This document shows, in pieces, positions 26,011-35,500 of a stretch of 61,200 nt of DNA. The stretch covers positions 1-61,200 of the forward strand of contig JADGRL010000014.1 of assembly GCA_017880865.1 (NCBI GenBank). Reading direction: 5' to 3'. A model generated the notes under the pieces. That model saw only the letters and a program-made list of their open reading frames with translations. It did no database searches and was not told the DNA's origin. Position numbers and translations under genes: made by a program. Source of the stretch: Gallionella sp. GTDB lineage: Bacteria; Pseudomonadota; Gammaproteobacteria; Burkholderiales; Gallionellaceae. Position 1 is the first letter of the stretch. Each line of letters starts with the position of its first letter.

Positions 26011-26688
26011 TCATGGCTGGCGTTGCAGCACGTTGGAAAACTCTTCGGTGAAACTATCGAAGCGGGTGGAAAGGCGATTGATGTCGTGGGCGTAGCGGTT
26101 ATAAGCGACCACGGCCGGAATCGCCGCAAATAGGCCCATCGCGGTCGCCACCAGCGCTTCGGCGATGCCCGGTGCGACGTGCGCCAGAGTCGCCTGCCCC
26201 ACGTTTGCCAAACCGCGAAACGCGTTCATGATGCCCCATACCGTACCGAACAGGCCGACATAAGGACTGACCGAACCGACCGAGGCGAGAAACGCCAGAT
26301 GCGATTCCAGCCGGTCCATCTCGCGCTGATAAGTCGCGCGCATCGCGCGGCGCGTACCTTCCATCACCGCAGCGGCCTCCACGCCATGCTGCTTTTTCAA
26401 TTTCACGAACTCGACAAAACCGGCGGCGAATATGCGCTCCAATGCGCCCTGATCGCGCAGTGAACTGCTGTTCGCATATTTATAAAGTTCATTCAAATTC
26501 TGGTTGTGCCAGAAGGCCTCTTCAAATTCCTCGGTCAATTTGACCTCGCTGCGGATGGCGAACATCTTGAGGAAGATGTACCACCACGACAACATCGACA
26601 CCAGCAGCAATAGCCCCATCACCAACTGCACCAGCACGCTGGCATTACTGATGAGATGCACAAACGATAAATCCTGCGTCACTTCCAT
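26011..26688 (-). CDS. tolQ: Tol-Pal system protein TolQ
   Basis: The 225-residue ExbB/MotA-family inner-membrane protein has helices at about 15-40, 130-155 and 170-190. It includes the conserved stretch GSVSPYVGLFGTVWGIMNAF and the Thr/Ala-rich channel helix APGIAEALVATAMGLFAAIPAV. It is the stator partner of TolR. It lies 16 bases downstream of ybgC and starts the structural tol genes. Confidence 0.96.
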   Translation of the reverse strand: MEVTQDLSFVHLISNASVLVQLVMGLLLLVSMLSWWYIFLKMFAIRSEVKLTEEFEEAFWHNQNLNELYKYANSSSLRDQGALERIFAAGFVEFVKLKKQHGVEAAAVMEGTRRAMRATYQREMDRLESHLAFLASVGSVSPYVGLFGTVWGIMNAFRGLANVGQATLAHVAPGIAEALVATAMGLFAAIPAVVAYNRYAHDINRLSTRFDSFTEEFSNVLQRQP

Positions 26689-26704
26689 TGCGGTCTTCTC
26701 CTGT

Positions 26705-27112
26705 TCACTTATCCAACTGCACGCGCAACACTTCCGGCACGGCTACCGGCCTGAAACTCGCCAACGAGACACAGACCAGATGCACTTCGGCTTCAGTCAA
26801 CAGCTCCGCACCGCGTCGCACTGTCTGCAACAACGTGAGGCGGCTTCGCCCGACATCTTTGATCTGCGCCGTCACATCCAGCAAGTCATCCAATAATGCA
26901 GGTTTCAAATAATCCAGTTTCAGCGACCTGACCACGAACACCACGCCGAATTCCTTCATCAATCCGGCATTGCTGTAGCCATGCGTGCGTAGCCACTCGG
27001 TGCGCGAGCGCTCCATGAAGTTCACATAGCTTGCGTGATACACCACGCCGCCCGCATCGGTGTCCTGAAAATACACCCGCACCGGCAATGAAAATATTTT
27101 GCTTTTAGTCAT
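26705..27112 (-). CDS. ybgC: Tol-Pal-associated acyl-CoA thioesterase YbgC
   Basis: The product of about 135 residues is a hotdog-fold thioesterase with the 4-hydroxybenzoyl-CoA-type motif VYFQDTDAGGVVYHASYVNFMERSRTEWL, carrying the catalytic Asp. In proteobacteria YbgC hydrolyses acyl-CoAs, may act on phospholipid precursors, and is the usual first gene of tol operons. The ATG at 27112 gives the typical length; a GTG at 27127 that overlaps the ruvB end is an alternative. Neither has a strong ribosome site, so coupling to ruvB translation is likely. Confidence 0.93.
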   Translation of the reverse strand: MTKSKIFSLPVRVYFQDTDAGGVVYHASYVNFMERSRTEWLRTHGYSNAGLMKEFGVVFVVRSLKLDYLKPALLDDLLDVTAQIKDVGRSRLTLLQTVRRGAELLTEAEVHLVCVSLASFRPVAVPEVLRVQLDK

Positions 27113-27116
27113 TTTA

Positions 27117-28208
27117 TCAATTGTCACTCAATGGCAGGTCAGCATTGACCATATTCATGTTAATCGGATTGTTCGCAACCACCAGCCCGAAATGGCGATA
27201 GGCGATCGCGGTCGCCATGCGACCTCTAGGGGTGCGCTGCAAATAGCCCTGCTGAATCAGGTACGGCTCCAGCACATCCTCGATGGTATCGCTCTCCTCG
27301 CCGATCGCGGCGGCAAGATTATCCAGACCGACCGGACCGCCGAGAAATTTCTCGATGATCGCCAGCAATAATTTCCGGTCCATCACGTCCAGCCCCTGCG
27401 AGTCCACGTCCAGCATGGTCAGCGCGGCATCGGCCACGGATCGGGTCGCATCTCCATCCGCCTTCACATCGGCGTAGTCGCGCACGCGGCGTAGCAGACG
27501 GTTGGCGATGCGCGGCGTGCCGCGCGAACGCTTGGCAATTTCCAGCGCACCATCGGAGGTCAGATTCATTTTCAGCAAGCCTGCTGAACGCATCACGATG
27601 CGCTGCAATTCTTCGGGCGTGTAAAACTCCAGCCTGGCGACAATCCCGAAGCGGTCGCGCAAGGGATTAGTCAGCATGCCGGCGCGCGTGGTTGCACCGA
27701 CCAACGTGAACGGCGGCAGATCCAGCTTCACCGAACGCGCCGCCGGGCCCTCTCCTATCATGATGTCGATCTGGTAATCCTCCAGCGCGGGATACAGGAT
27801 TTCTTCCACCACCGGCGAGAGGCGATGAATCTCGTCGATGAACAGCACGTCATTCGGTTCAAGATTGGTCAGCAGTGCGGCCAAGTCGCCTGCGCGCTCC
27901 AGCACGGGACCCGAGGTATGGCGCAAATTCACGCCCATCTCGCGCGCGATAATTTGCGCCAGCGTGGTCTTGCCCAAGCCCGGCGGGCCGAACAGCAGCA
28001 CGTGGTCGAGCGGCTCGCCACGCATCTTCGCCGCCTCGATGAATATTTCCAGCTGGCCGCGTATCTTTTCCTGACCGACATATTCGTCGAGCTGTTTTGG
28101 GCGCAACGCGCGCTCCAGCGCCTCCTCGTGATGTGAGGCGGCCGCAGGCGCGACTATCCGGCTGGACTCAGGACGCGCATCAGTGGTGAGGTTATCGCTG
28201 TGGATCAT
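27117..28208 (-). CDS. ruvB: Holliday junction branch migration helicase RuvB
   Basis: The 363-residue AAA+ ATPase shows Walker [13 protein letters not shown], Walker B with LFIDEIHR, sensor 1 in LVGATTRAG, and the C-terminal winged helix ending [15 protein letters not shown]. With RuvA and RuvC it moves Holliday junctions; neither partner gene is in the window, at least not downstream. The first 20 residues are a variable leader. ybgC begins at or inside its stop, joining it to the tol run. Confidence 0.97.
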   Translation of the reverse strand: MIHSDNLTTDARPESSRIVAPAAASHHEEALERALRPKQLDEYVGQEKIRGQLEIFIEAAKMRGEPLDHVLLFGPPGLGKTTLAQIIAREMGVNLRHTSGPVLERAGDLAALLTNLEPNDVLFIDEIHRLSPVVEEILYPALEDYQIDIMIGEGPAARSVKLDLPPFTLVGATTRAGMLTNPLRDRFGIVARLEFYTPEELQRIVMRSAGLLKMNLTSDGALEIAKRSRGTPRIANRLLRRVRDYADVKADGDATRSVADAALTMLDVDSQGLDVMDRKLLLAIIEKFLGGPVGLDNLAAAIGEESDTIEDVLEPYLIQQGYLQRTPRGRMATAIAYRHFGLVVANNPINMNMVNADLPLSDN

Positions 28209-28406
28209 GTAAGTTCATCAATTTGAAACGGGTTGCCCCGCATGCGCGCGGCTTAAAGTGGACCGAGGCCGATTTCGTAAACGGACAAATTGTTTGAATT
28301 ATGCCGCAAATTGTTGCTGGCTGGCGTAATACTGGTTAGCCGAACAAGCAGTTGCTCTATTCACATGGCATCGGATGCAATTCCAGAACACGAGGCAACT
28401 TGATAC

Positions 28407-29015
28407 CTAACCGGCGTGACTAGCACGAACGCTTGGGCGCTCGCTGATGCGTACGAACCATGCGGCCAGGTTGGGATGGGCGCTGCGCCAGTCGCGTTCC
28501 CCTTGGCGCAGGTCGAGATAGATCAAGGCACTCACCAGCGCCAAGTCGGCTAGCGTGATGAATTCACCCTCGCACCATTCGCGCGTCCCCAATAGCTCTG
28601 CCGCATAAGCCAGCGCGCGGGTGATGGCATCGTTGTGCCGGATGATGATGTCTGCATCCTGATTTTTTGTCGGGCGGACGCTTTCGGTGCGCACCACTAC
28701 TGCCGAATCCATGATGCCATCCGCCAGCGCCTCCCAGCGCTTGACGCGCATTAGTTCCAACGCATTACTGCGTGGGATCAGGGTGGGATGATCGTTCAGC
28801 GTGTCGGCATATTCGGCAATCACTGTTGAATCGAACACGCAGGTCTCGTCGTCCAGAATCAGCGCAGGTATCCGTCCCAGCGGATTAACGCGCGCAACCA
28901 GACTTCCCGGCTCGCGCGGCGGATCAACGACATATTCATGTGGGATGTTCTTTTCCAGCAGCACCAAGCGAACTTTGCGCACATAGGGGCTGGTGTTGGT
29001 GCCTAGCAATTTCAT
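28407..29015 (-). CDS. Glutathione S-transferase family protein
   Basis: The product of about 202 residues has an N-terminal thioredoxin-like domain (MKLLGTNTSPYVRKVRLVLLE, then NPLGRIPALILDDETCVFDSTVI with the cis-Pro and the Glu/Asp-Ser glutathione contact) and a C-terminal helical domain (about 90-200). It resembles the YibF-like group. The start MKLLG is preferred to a Met five codons upstream. The substrate is not predictable. It stands alone between ruvB and the YebC-family gene. Confidence 0.87.
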   Translation of the reverse strand: MKLLGTNTSPYVRKVRLVLLEKNIPHEYVVDPPREPGSLVARVNPLGRIPALILDDETCVFDSTVIAEYADTLNDHPTLIPRSNALELMRVKRWEALADGIMDSAVVVRTESVRPTKNQDADIIIRHNDAITRALAYAAELLGTREWCEGEFITLADLALVSALIYLDLRQGERDWRSAHPNLAAWFVRISERPSVRASHAG

Positions 29016-29117
29016 CGGGGGCTCCTGCAATCAATAAGATTGTAATTTGTTTTTATGATGCGCCAAAACGTAGCAAGCAGCTCGTTTAAACCGGAGCTTA
29101 AATATTCAAGTCCGACC

Positions 29118-29822
29118 CTATCCGGCCAGCCCCACATAGACGTTCTGCACGTCATCATCCGCATCAATCGCTTCCAGAAACGCTTCCACTTCTTCTCGCT
29201 CTGCATCGTTGCTGAGTGTGACGGGATTCTTAGGGCGGTAGCCCAGTTGGGCCGAGATGACGGTGAAGCCTTGCGCGGGCAGCGCGCGGCACACCGCATC
29301 GAGATCGGTGACGTCGGTGATAAACAGCGTTGCACCTTCATCACTGGGTTCGAAATCTTGCGCACCAGTTTCGATGGCGGCGAGCTCCGCGTCGGACTCT
29401 TTGAAATTCGGTGTCGCTTCGATCATGCCGACGTAGTTGAAGTCCCACGCGACGGAACCTTCCGCGCCGAGCTGCCCTTTGCGGAACAGCACGCGCATGC
29501 TGGAGAGCGTGCGGTTGATGTTATCGGACAGGCATTCGACGATGATGGGCACGCGGTGCGGCGCAAAGCCTTCATAGACGAGACGCTCCAGATTCGCACC
29601 GCCATCAAGCAGGCCTGCGCCTTTTTTGATCGCGCGATCCAGTGTTTCTTTGGGCATGGAAACTTTTTTGGCCTGCTCGACCACGAGGCGCAGACGCGAG
29701 TTGGAGCCGGGATCAGCGCCACCTTTTGCGGCGACCATGATTTCTTTGGCAAGCTTGCCGAAAATTTTACCCTTGGCGTTCGCTGCGACTTCTTTGTGTC
29801 TGGCTTTCCACTGTGCGCCCAT
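29118..29822 (-). CDS. YebC/PmpR-family DNA-binding regulator (YeeN-like)
   Basis: The 234-residue protein is a full-length YebC-family member: [54 protein letters not shown] and [23 protein letters not shown]. The first residues (MGAQWK rather than MAGHSKW) put it in the YeeN-like branch. Family members bind DNA as regulators, and some assist ribosomes at proline stretches; which applies here is open. The region after the stop has a GGGTCGGACTTGAAT tail of the kind often seen in dispersed elements. Confidence 0.92.
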   Translation of the reverse strand: MGAQWKARHKEVAANAKGKIFGKLAKEIMVAAKGGADPGSNSRLRLVVEQAKKVSMPKETLDRAIKKGAGLLDGGANLERLVYEGFAPHRVPIIVECLSDNINRTLSSMRVLFRKGQLGAEGSVAWDFNYVGMIEATPNFKESDAELAAIETGAQDFEPSDEGATLFITDVTDLDAVCRALPAQGFTVISAQLGYRPKNPVTLSNDAEREEVEAFLEAIDADDDVQNVYVGLAG

Positions 29823-29879
29823 ATCTACTCTCTATATTTTGTTGGTTTTTGGCGTTTTATTAGTTTGGCGCATTTTAAT

Positions 29880-30776
29880 TCAGTGCGGCTCGATTTGCGA
29901 CAAATGCCGCGCCACGGACAGCCACGCGCCCAACCACCCGAGATACATCGAGAACAGCAGCAGCGTCAGGCTGTCGCCTAGCGATAGCGAATTCAATACA
30001 AACTGGCTGGCGTAAAGCTGCGATAGCGCGTCGAGTTGATGGTTGAGCAGCATCAGACTGAGGGTGATGATGAAATACGCCATGATGCCGCCGAGCAGTC
30101 CTTGCATCGCGCCAAAATACAGGAACGGGCGGCGGATGAAGCCGTTGGTCGCGCCGATCAGTTTGGCCACTTCGATCTCGTCGCGCTGGGTGAGAATTTG
30201 CAGGCGTATGGTGTTGAAGGTGATCGCGATCAGCGCGAGACTGAGCAGGCTGGCGAGTATCAGCACCACCATACGCCCGAATTTGAGCAGGGCTTCGAGC
30301 TTGTAGGCCCAGGCTGAATCGAGTTGCGCCAGCTCCACCTTGGGCAGCTTTGCCAGTTCGCCGCGCAGCGCTTCCAGCGCTTTTGCTTCGTCTGGTTTGG
30401 GATAGACGATGAAGGCCTCCGGCAACGGGTTCTGGTTCAGTCCGCCGACCACGTCGCCGAGCCCGGTGCTTTGTTTGAGTTGCTCCAGCGCCTGCGCACG
30501 ATCAACGAATTCGACACGCTCGATGCCCGGATATTGATCCAGTTTTTTGCGCAGCCGGTCTACGTCATCCGCTTTCGCATCCATGCTCATGAACAGGCTG
30601 ATCTGCGGTGTGCCGGAGAGTTGCGCGACCTGGCCCTGCGCATTTTGCAGCAACACATACATGCCCGCAGGCAGGCTGAGCGCGATGCCGATGACCAGAA
30701 TATTGAGAAATCCCGCCAGCGGCGCGGCGAACATGCGCCGCAATACGCCGATGTGCTGTGCGAGTGCGTGCCTCAT
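29880..30776 (-). CDS. ftsX: Cell division protein FtsX
   Basis: The 298-residue protein has four membrane helices (one near 30, three in the last 140 residues) with a large extracytoplasmic loop after the first, the FtsX layout. Typical sequence includes LNILVIGIALSLPAGMYVL and AKLIGATNGFIRRPFLYFG. The start at 30776 overlaps the ftsE stop by four bases (ATGA); an open extension upstream inside ftsE is not FtsX-like. With FtsE it regulates peptidoglycan hydrolases at the septum. Confidence 0.95.
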   Translation of the reverse strand: MRHALAQHIGVLRRMFAAPLAGFLNILVIGIALSLPAGMYVLLQNAQGQVAQLSGTPQISLFMSMDAKADDVDRLRKKLDQYPGIERVEFVDRAQALEQLKQSTGLGDVVGGLNQNPLPEAFIVYPKPDEAKALEALRGELAKLPKVELAQLDSAWAYKLEALLKFGRMVVLILASLLSLALIAITFNTIRLQILTQRDEIEVAKLIGATNGFIRRPFLYFGAMQGLLGGIMAYFIITLSLMLLNHQLDALSQLYASQFVLNSLSLGDSLTLLLFSMYLGWLGAWLSVARHLSQIEPH

Positions 30777-31423
30777 TGCAATTCTCCTTGCCGGAGCGCG
30801 AGTATGCGCACCTTGGTGTCTTGCAACACGCTGGTGTCGTGGGTGGAGATCAGCAGCGTGACGCCGACCTGGTGGAAGGATTTGAATATCGCCATGATCT
30901 CTTGCGCGTATTCGGCATCCAGATTGCCGGTCGGCTCGTCGGCCAGCAGGATGGACGGGCGATTCACGATGGCGCGCGCGATGCACAGACGTTGCTGTTC
31001 GCCGCCGGACAGCGCGACGGGATTGGATTTTTCGCGCTTGAGTAGCCCAACCTTGTCGAGTGCGGCGCGCACCCGCTTGTGGCTTTCACGGTAATCGAAT
31101 CCGCATATCTGTAGCGGCAACAGCACGTTGTCGAACGCATTGCGGTCGAACAAAAGCTTGTGGTCCTGAAAGATGATGCCGAGGTTGCGGCGCAGATAAG
31201 GCAGCGCGCGTTCCTTCAGCGCACCGACATTTTGATTGTTCACCAGCACGCTGCCCAGATTGGGACGCTCGATCGCGGCGATGAGTTTGAGCAACGTGCT
31301 CTTGCCCGCACCCGAGTGCCCGGTCAGGAACGTCATCTCACCTTTGGCGATCTGGAACGAGACGTTCTTCAACGCATGATAGCCGCCGGGGTAGCGTTTG
31401 TGGACTTGATTGAAGCGGATCAT
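30773..31423 (-). CDS. ftsE: Cell division ATP-binding protein FtsE
   Basis: The 216-residue ABC ATPase has Walker A GHSGAGKSTLLK, signature VALSGGEQQRLCIARAI, Walker B ILLADEPTGNLD and the switch His in LLISTHD. It starts MIRFNQVHKRYPGG, normal for FtsE. Its start overlaps the ftsY stop (TAATG) and its stop overlaps ftsX, so ftsY-ftsE-ftsX is a coupled operon. Confidence 0.97.
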   Translation of the reverse strand: MIRFNQVHKRYPGGYHALKNVSFQIAKGEMTFLTGHSGAGKSTLLKLIAAIERPNLGSVLVNNQNVGALKERALPYLRRNLGIIFQDHKLLFDRNAFDNVLLPLQICGFDYRESHKRVRAALDKVGLLKREKSNPVALSGGEQQRLCIARAIVNRPSILLADEPTGNLDAEYAQEIMAIFKSFHQVGVTLLISTHDTSVLQDTKVRILALRQGELQ

Positions 31424-32397
31424 TAGTCCAGCCCCAGCAACGCCGCGACAAAATCCTCAGCGACGAACGGGCGCAAATCATCCAGCCCTTCGCCCACGCC
31501 GATGAAACGCACCGGAATCGGATGCGCGCGGGCGATTGCGGCGATCACGCCGCCACGGGCGGTGCCGTCCAGCTTGGTCAGTATCAACCCGGTCACGCCG
31601 AGCGCCTGATCGAAGGCTTTGACCTGGCTCAGCGCGTTCTGCCCGGTGTTGGCGTCCAGCACCAGCAGCACTTCGTGCGGCGCATCGGACAAAACCTTGG
31701 CGATCACGCGCTTCACCTTCTTGATCTCTTCCATCAGGTGCGCCTGGGTGGTCAGGCGCCCGGCGGTATCGGCCAGCACCACGTCGATCTTGCGCGCCTG
31801 CGCGGCTTGCACCGCATCGTAAATCACCGCCGCCGCGTCGCCGCTTTGTTGCGCGATCACCGTCACGTTGTTGCGTTCTCCCCAGGTGATCAGCTGCTCT
31901 CTGGCCGCCGCGCGGAACGTATCGCCCGCCGCGAGCATCACCGACAGGCCCTGGCCTTGCAGATATTTCGCCAGCTTGCCGATCGAGGTGGTCTTGCCCG
32001 CGCCATTCACGCCGACCATCATGATGACAAAAGGCTTGTGAGGATCGTTCGATTTGAAGGCCTGGGCTTGCAGCGGCTGCGCCAACGGCTTGAGCAGTTT
32101 GAGCAGGCAATGCGCGAGCGCTTCCTTCATTTGCGACGCTTCGCTCAAACGATGTTCTTTGACTTGATGGCGCAAATCAGCCAGCAACGCGCTCGTAGCG
32201 TCCATGCCGACATCGGCGGTGATCAGGATGGTCTCCAGCTCTTCGTAGAGATCGTCATCTATCTTGCCGCCGCGCTCAAACAGGCCAATCAACTGGCCGC
32301 CGGTGCGGGCCAGGCCGGACTTTAACTGGCCCAGCCAACCGGTGTCGGGCTTTGCGTCTGAAGACTCGGCTGAATTATTTTTCAGGAAGCTGAACAT
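31423..32397 (-). CDS. ftsY: Signal recognition particle receptor FtsY
   Basis: The 324-residue product has the SRP GTPase N domain and G domain: GVNGAGKTTSIGKLA, AGDTFRAAAREQL, DTAGRLTTQAHLM, and TKLDGTARGGV near the C-terminus. The acidic A domain of E. coli FtsY is nearly absent, leaving only a short N-terminus (MFSFLKNN). I chose 32397 because the extra 23 codons upstream are not FtsY-like. It targets SRP-ribosome complexes to the membrane and leads the ftsYEX operon. Confidence 0.96.
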   Translation of the reverse strand: MFSFLKNNSAESSDAKPDTGWLGQLKSGLARTGGQLIGLFERGGKIDDDLYEELETILITADVGMDATSALLADLRHQVKEHRLSEASQMKEALAHCLLKLLKPLAQPLQAQAFKSNDPHKPFVIMMVGVNGAGKTTSIGKLAKYLQGQGLSVMLAAGDTFRAAAREQLITWGERNNVTVIAQQSGDAAAVIYDAVQAAQARKIDVVLADTAGRLTTQAHLMEEIKKVKRVIAKVLSDAPHEVLLVLDANTGQNALSQVKAFDQALGVTGLILTKLDGTARGGVIAAIARAHPIPVRFIGVGEGLDDLRPFVAEDFVAALLGLD

Positions 32398-32499
32398 AAA
32401 ATGAAGGTTGGCGTTGTAATGAGTGTGGTCGGAATGCTGCAAAATGTCGGATAATGCGCGCGGCATTTTATGCTGATTACACCTTTAAGGGCTAGAGAC

Positions 32500-33864
32500 A
32501 TGAGAGTTTATTTATTCTATATCGCGTTATTGTTGGGCTGGTCGCAGGGCGCCGCGCAAGCGGAAGTATTCGAGCGCACGCTGGCGAACGGGCTGAAAGT
32601 CGTCGTCAAGGAAGATCACCGCGCGCCAGTGTTGGTGCAGCAGATCTGGTACAAGGCCGGCAGTATCGACGAGAGCACCGGCACGACCGGCGTCGCGCAT
32701 GTGCTGGAACACATGATGTTCAAGGGTACCAAGGCGGTTCCGGCAGGCGAATTTTCCAGGCGCATCGCGGCGGCGGGCGGGCGCGAGAATGCGTTCACCA
32801 GCAGCGACTACACCGCTTATTTCCAGCAACTGCAAAAATCCCAATTGCCACTTGCGATGCAGCTGGAATCGGACCGGATGCAGAACCTCAATCTGACCGC
32901 GAAGGAATTCGGCAAGGAGATCAAGGTGGTCATGGAAGAGCGGCGCATGCGCACTGACGATGAGCCGCAGTCGCTGATGAATGAAATCATGATGTCGACG
33001 ATTTATCAGGAACATCCCTATCACAACCCGGTGATCGGCTGGATGAGCGATCTGCAAGTGCTTTCGGTAAACGATGCCAAGGTCTGGTATAGCCGCTGGT
33101 ATGCGCCGAACAACGCCACGCTGGTCATCGCCGGCGATGTGAAAGCCGACGAAGTATTTAAACTGGCGCAGCGCTATTACGGCGCCATCCCCAAACATGT
33201 GCTGCCGCCACGGCGAAACTATACCGAGCCTGTGCAAGTGGGCATCAAACGCCTGGTCGTGAAGGCACCCGCCGAGTTGCCGCAACTGGTGATGGCCTAC
33301 CACACGCCGACGATCAGAAATCCCGAACAGGATTGGAAACCTTATGCGCTGGACATATTGTCGGGTGTACTCGATGGCAACGAATCGGCGCGTCTGAACA
33401 AACATCTGGTGCGCGAGCAGCAAGTCGCCAGTGCGGCGAGTGCGGGTTATGACTCGACAACGCGCGGCCCTAGCCTGTTCACGCTGGATGCGACGCCCAG
33501 CACAGGCAAGACGGTGCAGGATGTCGAGGCTGCGTTGCGCGCGGAGATCGCGCAGCTGATAAAAGACGGCGTGAGCGAGGATGAATTGAAGCGCGTCAAG
33601 GCGCAAGTCATGGCGGCAGAAATATACAAGCGCGACTCGGTGTTCTATCAGGCGATGCAGATCGGGCAGATGGAGAGCATCGGCTTGGGCCATCAGGCGA
33701 TCCCTGTGATGCTGAAAAAACTCCAGATGGTGACGGCAGAGCAAGTGCAGCAAGTCGCGAAGGAATTTTTGCAGGACGATAATCTGACGGTCGCAACGCT
33801 CGACCCGCAACCGCTTTCCGGCAAGCCGAAACATCAGTCAGAAGGAGGATCACATGTCCGTTAA
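32500..33864 (+). CDS. M16 zinc peptidase, catalytic subunit type
   Basis: The 454-residue protein has a signal peptide (MRVYLFYIALLLGWSQGAAQA) and an M16 peptidase domain with the inverted zinc motif HVLEHMMFKGT and the downstream Glu in a VVMEERRMR helix. It belongs to the short two-gene processing-peptidase-like M16 type, acting in the periplasm or envelope. The start at 32500 has AAGGG nine bases upstream; an ATG ten codons earlier lacks one. It is divergent from ftsY and followed by a second M16 gene lacking the zinc motif, so a heterodimer is likely. Confidence 0.92.
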   Translation: MRVYLFYIALLLGWSQGAAQAEVFERTLANGLKVVVKEDHRAPVLVQQIWYKAGSIDESTGTTGVAHVLEHMMFKGTKAVPAGEFSRRIAAAGGRENAFTSSDYTAYFQQLQKSQLPLAMQLESDRMQNLNLTAKEFGKEIKVVMEERRMRTDDEPQSLMNEIMMSTIYQEHPYHNPVIGWMSDLQVLSVNDAKVWYSRWYAPNNATLVIAGDVKADEVFKLAQRYYGAIPKHVLPPRRNYTEPVQVGIKRLVVKAPAELPQLVMAYHTPTIRNPEQDWKPYALDILSGVLDGNESARLNKHLVREQQVASAASAGYDSTTRGPSLFTLDATPSTGKTVQDVEAALRAEIAQLIKDGVSEDELKRVKAQVMAAEIYKRDSVFYQAMQIGQMESIGLGHQAIPVMLKKLQMVTAEQVQQVAKEFLQDDNLTVATLDPQPLSGKPKHQSEGGSHVR

Positions 33865-33935
33865 TACAATCCGGATTGTCCTTGGGCAATGCAGAATCAA
33901 TCATTACGCCGTAAGAGCCAGACTTGTACCAAAGG

Positions 33936-33977
33936 CAGGCAATTCACTATCCAGCAAGCTGGATGTGAAATTGACAC
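33936..33977. repeat. Copy of the M16 gene tail in the intergenic region
   Basis: These 42 bases match 35436-35477, exactly 1500 bases downstream, with about seven mismatches and a 14-base identical core (CTATCCAGCAAGCT). The downstream copy encodes the C-terminal tail PLSSKLNAEL of the second M16 protein. This copy would read NSLSSKLDVKL in an open but probably untranslated leader. Confidence 0.65.
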
Positions 33978-33994
33978 TCGGGCGATTGCTCATC

Positions 33995-34010
33995 GCGCAG
34001 CAAGCTGCGC
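33995..34010. repeat. REP-like palindrome between the M16 genes
   Basis: GCGCAGC-AA-GCTGCGC is a perfect 7-bp stem followed by TCCTACAGG, a form resembling repetitive extragenic palindromes of many proteobacteria. It lies in the 196-base gap between the two peptidase genes. Only one such palindrome is seen in this window. Confidence 0.55.
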
Positions 34011-34060
34011 TCCTACAGGTGCCCGGCCAAAAGTTTTTCGGACAAAAATTCCACACTTTG

Positions 34061-35500
34061 ATGAAAAACAAAAATGGGCTAATAAGCTATTGGGGTTCAA
34101 GGCTGAGCAAATCCATTGGATTTGCGGCTTTGAGCTGCATTTCAACCATCGCGATGGCCACCCCGCACATCCAGCACTGGCAGAGCGCCAGCGGTGCGAA
34201 GGTGTTGTTCGTGGAAGATCATGACATCCCGATGCTGGACGTGGCGGTGACTCTGCGGGCGGGCAGCAGCTTTGATGCGGCGGACAAATCCGGCGTGGCG
34301 GGGCTGACCCATGGCCTGCTGGACGCCGGTGCAGAAGGTTTGAGCGAGGACGAAATTTCGCGCGGCATCGCGGACATCGGCGCGCAATTGGGCGGCAGCT
34401 TTGATCCCGATCGTGCAAGCCTGTCTTTGCGCACCTTGAGCAGCAATGCTGAGCGCGACAAGGCGTTGAACATCATGGCGCGCGTATTGCAACACCCTGT
34501 GTTCCCGGAAGCGATTCTGGCGCGCGAAAAAGTGCGCCTGATCGCCGCCCTGAAAGAAGCGGAGACCAAGCCGGAAAGCATCGCCGAAAAGGCTTTTCAG
34601 AAGGCGGTGTTCGGCACGCATCCTTACGCGCTGCTGGGCTCGGGCGAAGTCGATAGTGTGGAAAAAATCACCGTGCAAGACCTGAGCAATTTTTATCGTG
34701 CGCATTATCAGGCCAGCAGCGCCGTGGTCGCGATCATGGGCGATGCGACACGCGCGCAGGCGGAAGCGATCGCAGAACAACTCACCGCGCAGCTGCCAGT
34801 ATCTGCATTGCCATCGGCACTGCCCAAAGTCGTGATGCAAATTGCAGAGAGCGAACAGCGCATCAGCCATCCGGCCAGCCAGAGTCACATCCTGATCGGT
34901 GCTCCCGGCATGGCGCGCAACGACCCCGACTTTTTCCCGCTGTATGTCGGCAACTACTCGTTGGGCGGCGGCGGCTTCGTGTCGCGCCTGATGAACGAAG
35001 TGCGCGAAAAGAAAGGCCTAGCCTACAGCGTCTACAGCTATTACATGCCGCTCAAACAACCCGGAGCGTTTCAGATCGGCCTGCAAACCAAAAAAGAGCA
35101 GGCCGATGAAGCGCTGCAACTGGTGCGCAGCACGCTGGGGGACTTCATCGCCCACGGCCCGACCGAGAAGGAATTGCTGGCTGCCAAGCAAAACATCATC
35201 GGCGGTTTTCCGCTGCGCATCGACAGCAACCGCAAGATACTCGACTACCTGAGCATCATCGGTTTCTACGATTTGCCGCTGACTTATCTGGATGATTTCA
35301 CGCGCAACGTCGATAGGGTGACGACGGCGCAGATCCGCGATGCGTTTGCGCGCCACATCGACCCCAGGGCGATGGCGACAGTGATCGTGGGCGCACCAGA
35401 GGCCCCGCAGGGGTTCTCGCACCCGGAGAGTGGTGCAGGCAAACCGCTATCCAGCAAGCTGAATGCGGAGTTGACACCACCAGAAGGAAATGCAAAATAA
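34061..35500 (+). CDS. M16 peptidase-like protein, non-catalytic subunit
   Basis: The protein has about 479 residues from the ATG at 34061, beginning with a signal-like segment that ends FAALSCISTIAMA. It has the M16 fold, but the zinc motif is replaced by GLTHGLLDAG, so it should be the structural partner of the upstream peptidase. The glycine-rich loop YSLGGGGFVSRLMNEVREKKGLAYSV is intact. The frame is open back to 33854 and overlaps the first gene, but that stretch contains repeat-derived sequence and is not M16-like. The ribosome site is weak. The stop lies inside the start region of rsmD. Confidence 0.87.
   Translation: MKNKNGLISYWGSRLSKSIGFAALSCISTIAMATPHIQHWQSASGAKVLFVEDHDIPMLDVAVTLRAGSSFDAADKSGVAGLTHGLLDAGAEGLSEDEISRGIADIGAQLGGSFDPDRASLSLRTLSSNAERDKALNIMARVLQHPVFPEAILAREKVRLIAALKEAETKPESIAEKAFQKAVFGTHPYALLGSGEVDSVEKITVQDLSNFYRAHYQASSAVVAIMGDATRAQAEAIAEQLTAQLPVSALPSALPKVVMQIAESEQRISHPASQSHILIGAPGMARNDPDFFPLYVGNYSLGGGGFVSRLMNEVREKKGLAYSVYSYYMPLKQPGAFQIGLQTKKEQADEALQLVRSTLGDFIAHGPTEKELLAAKQNIIGGFPLRIDSNRKILDYLSIIGFYDLPLTYLDDFTRNVDRVTTAQIRDAFARHIDPRAMATVIVGAPEAPQGFSHPESGAGKPLSSKLNAELTPPEGNAK
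35436..35477. repeat. Second copy of the M16 tail repeat
   Basis: Partner of 33936-33977. This copy is within the coding end of the second M16 gene. The first M16 gene ends with a related but shorter tail (PLSGKPK), which may be ancestral protein similarity rather than DNA duplication. Confidence 0.55.

Noticed and set aside
32527-33834. Long 435-codon open frame antisense to the first M16 peptidase gene
   Set aside because: Mirror frame of a GC-biased gene with a full set of M16 motifs on the other strand; its His/Arg/Leu-rich translation has no domain.
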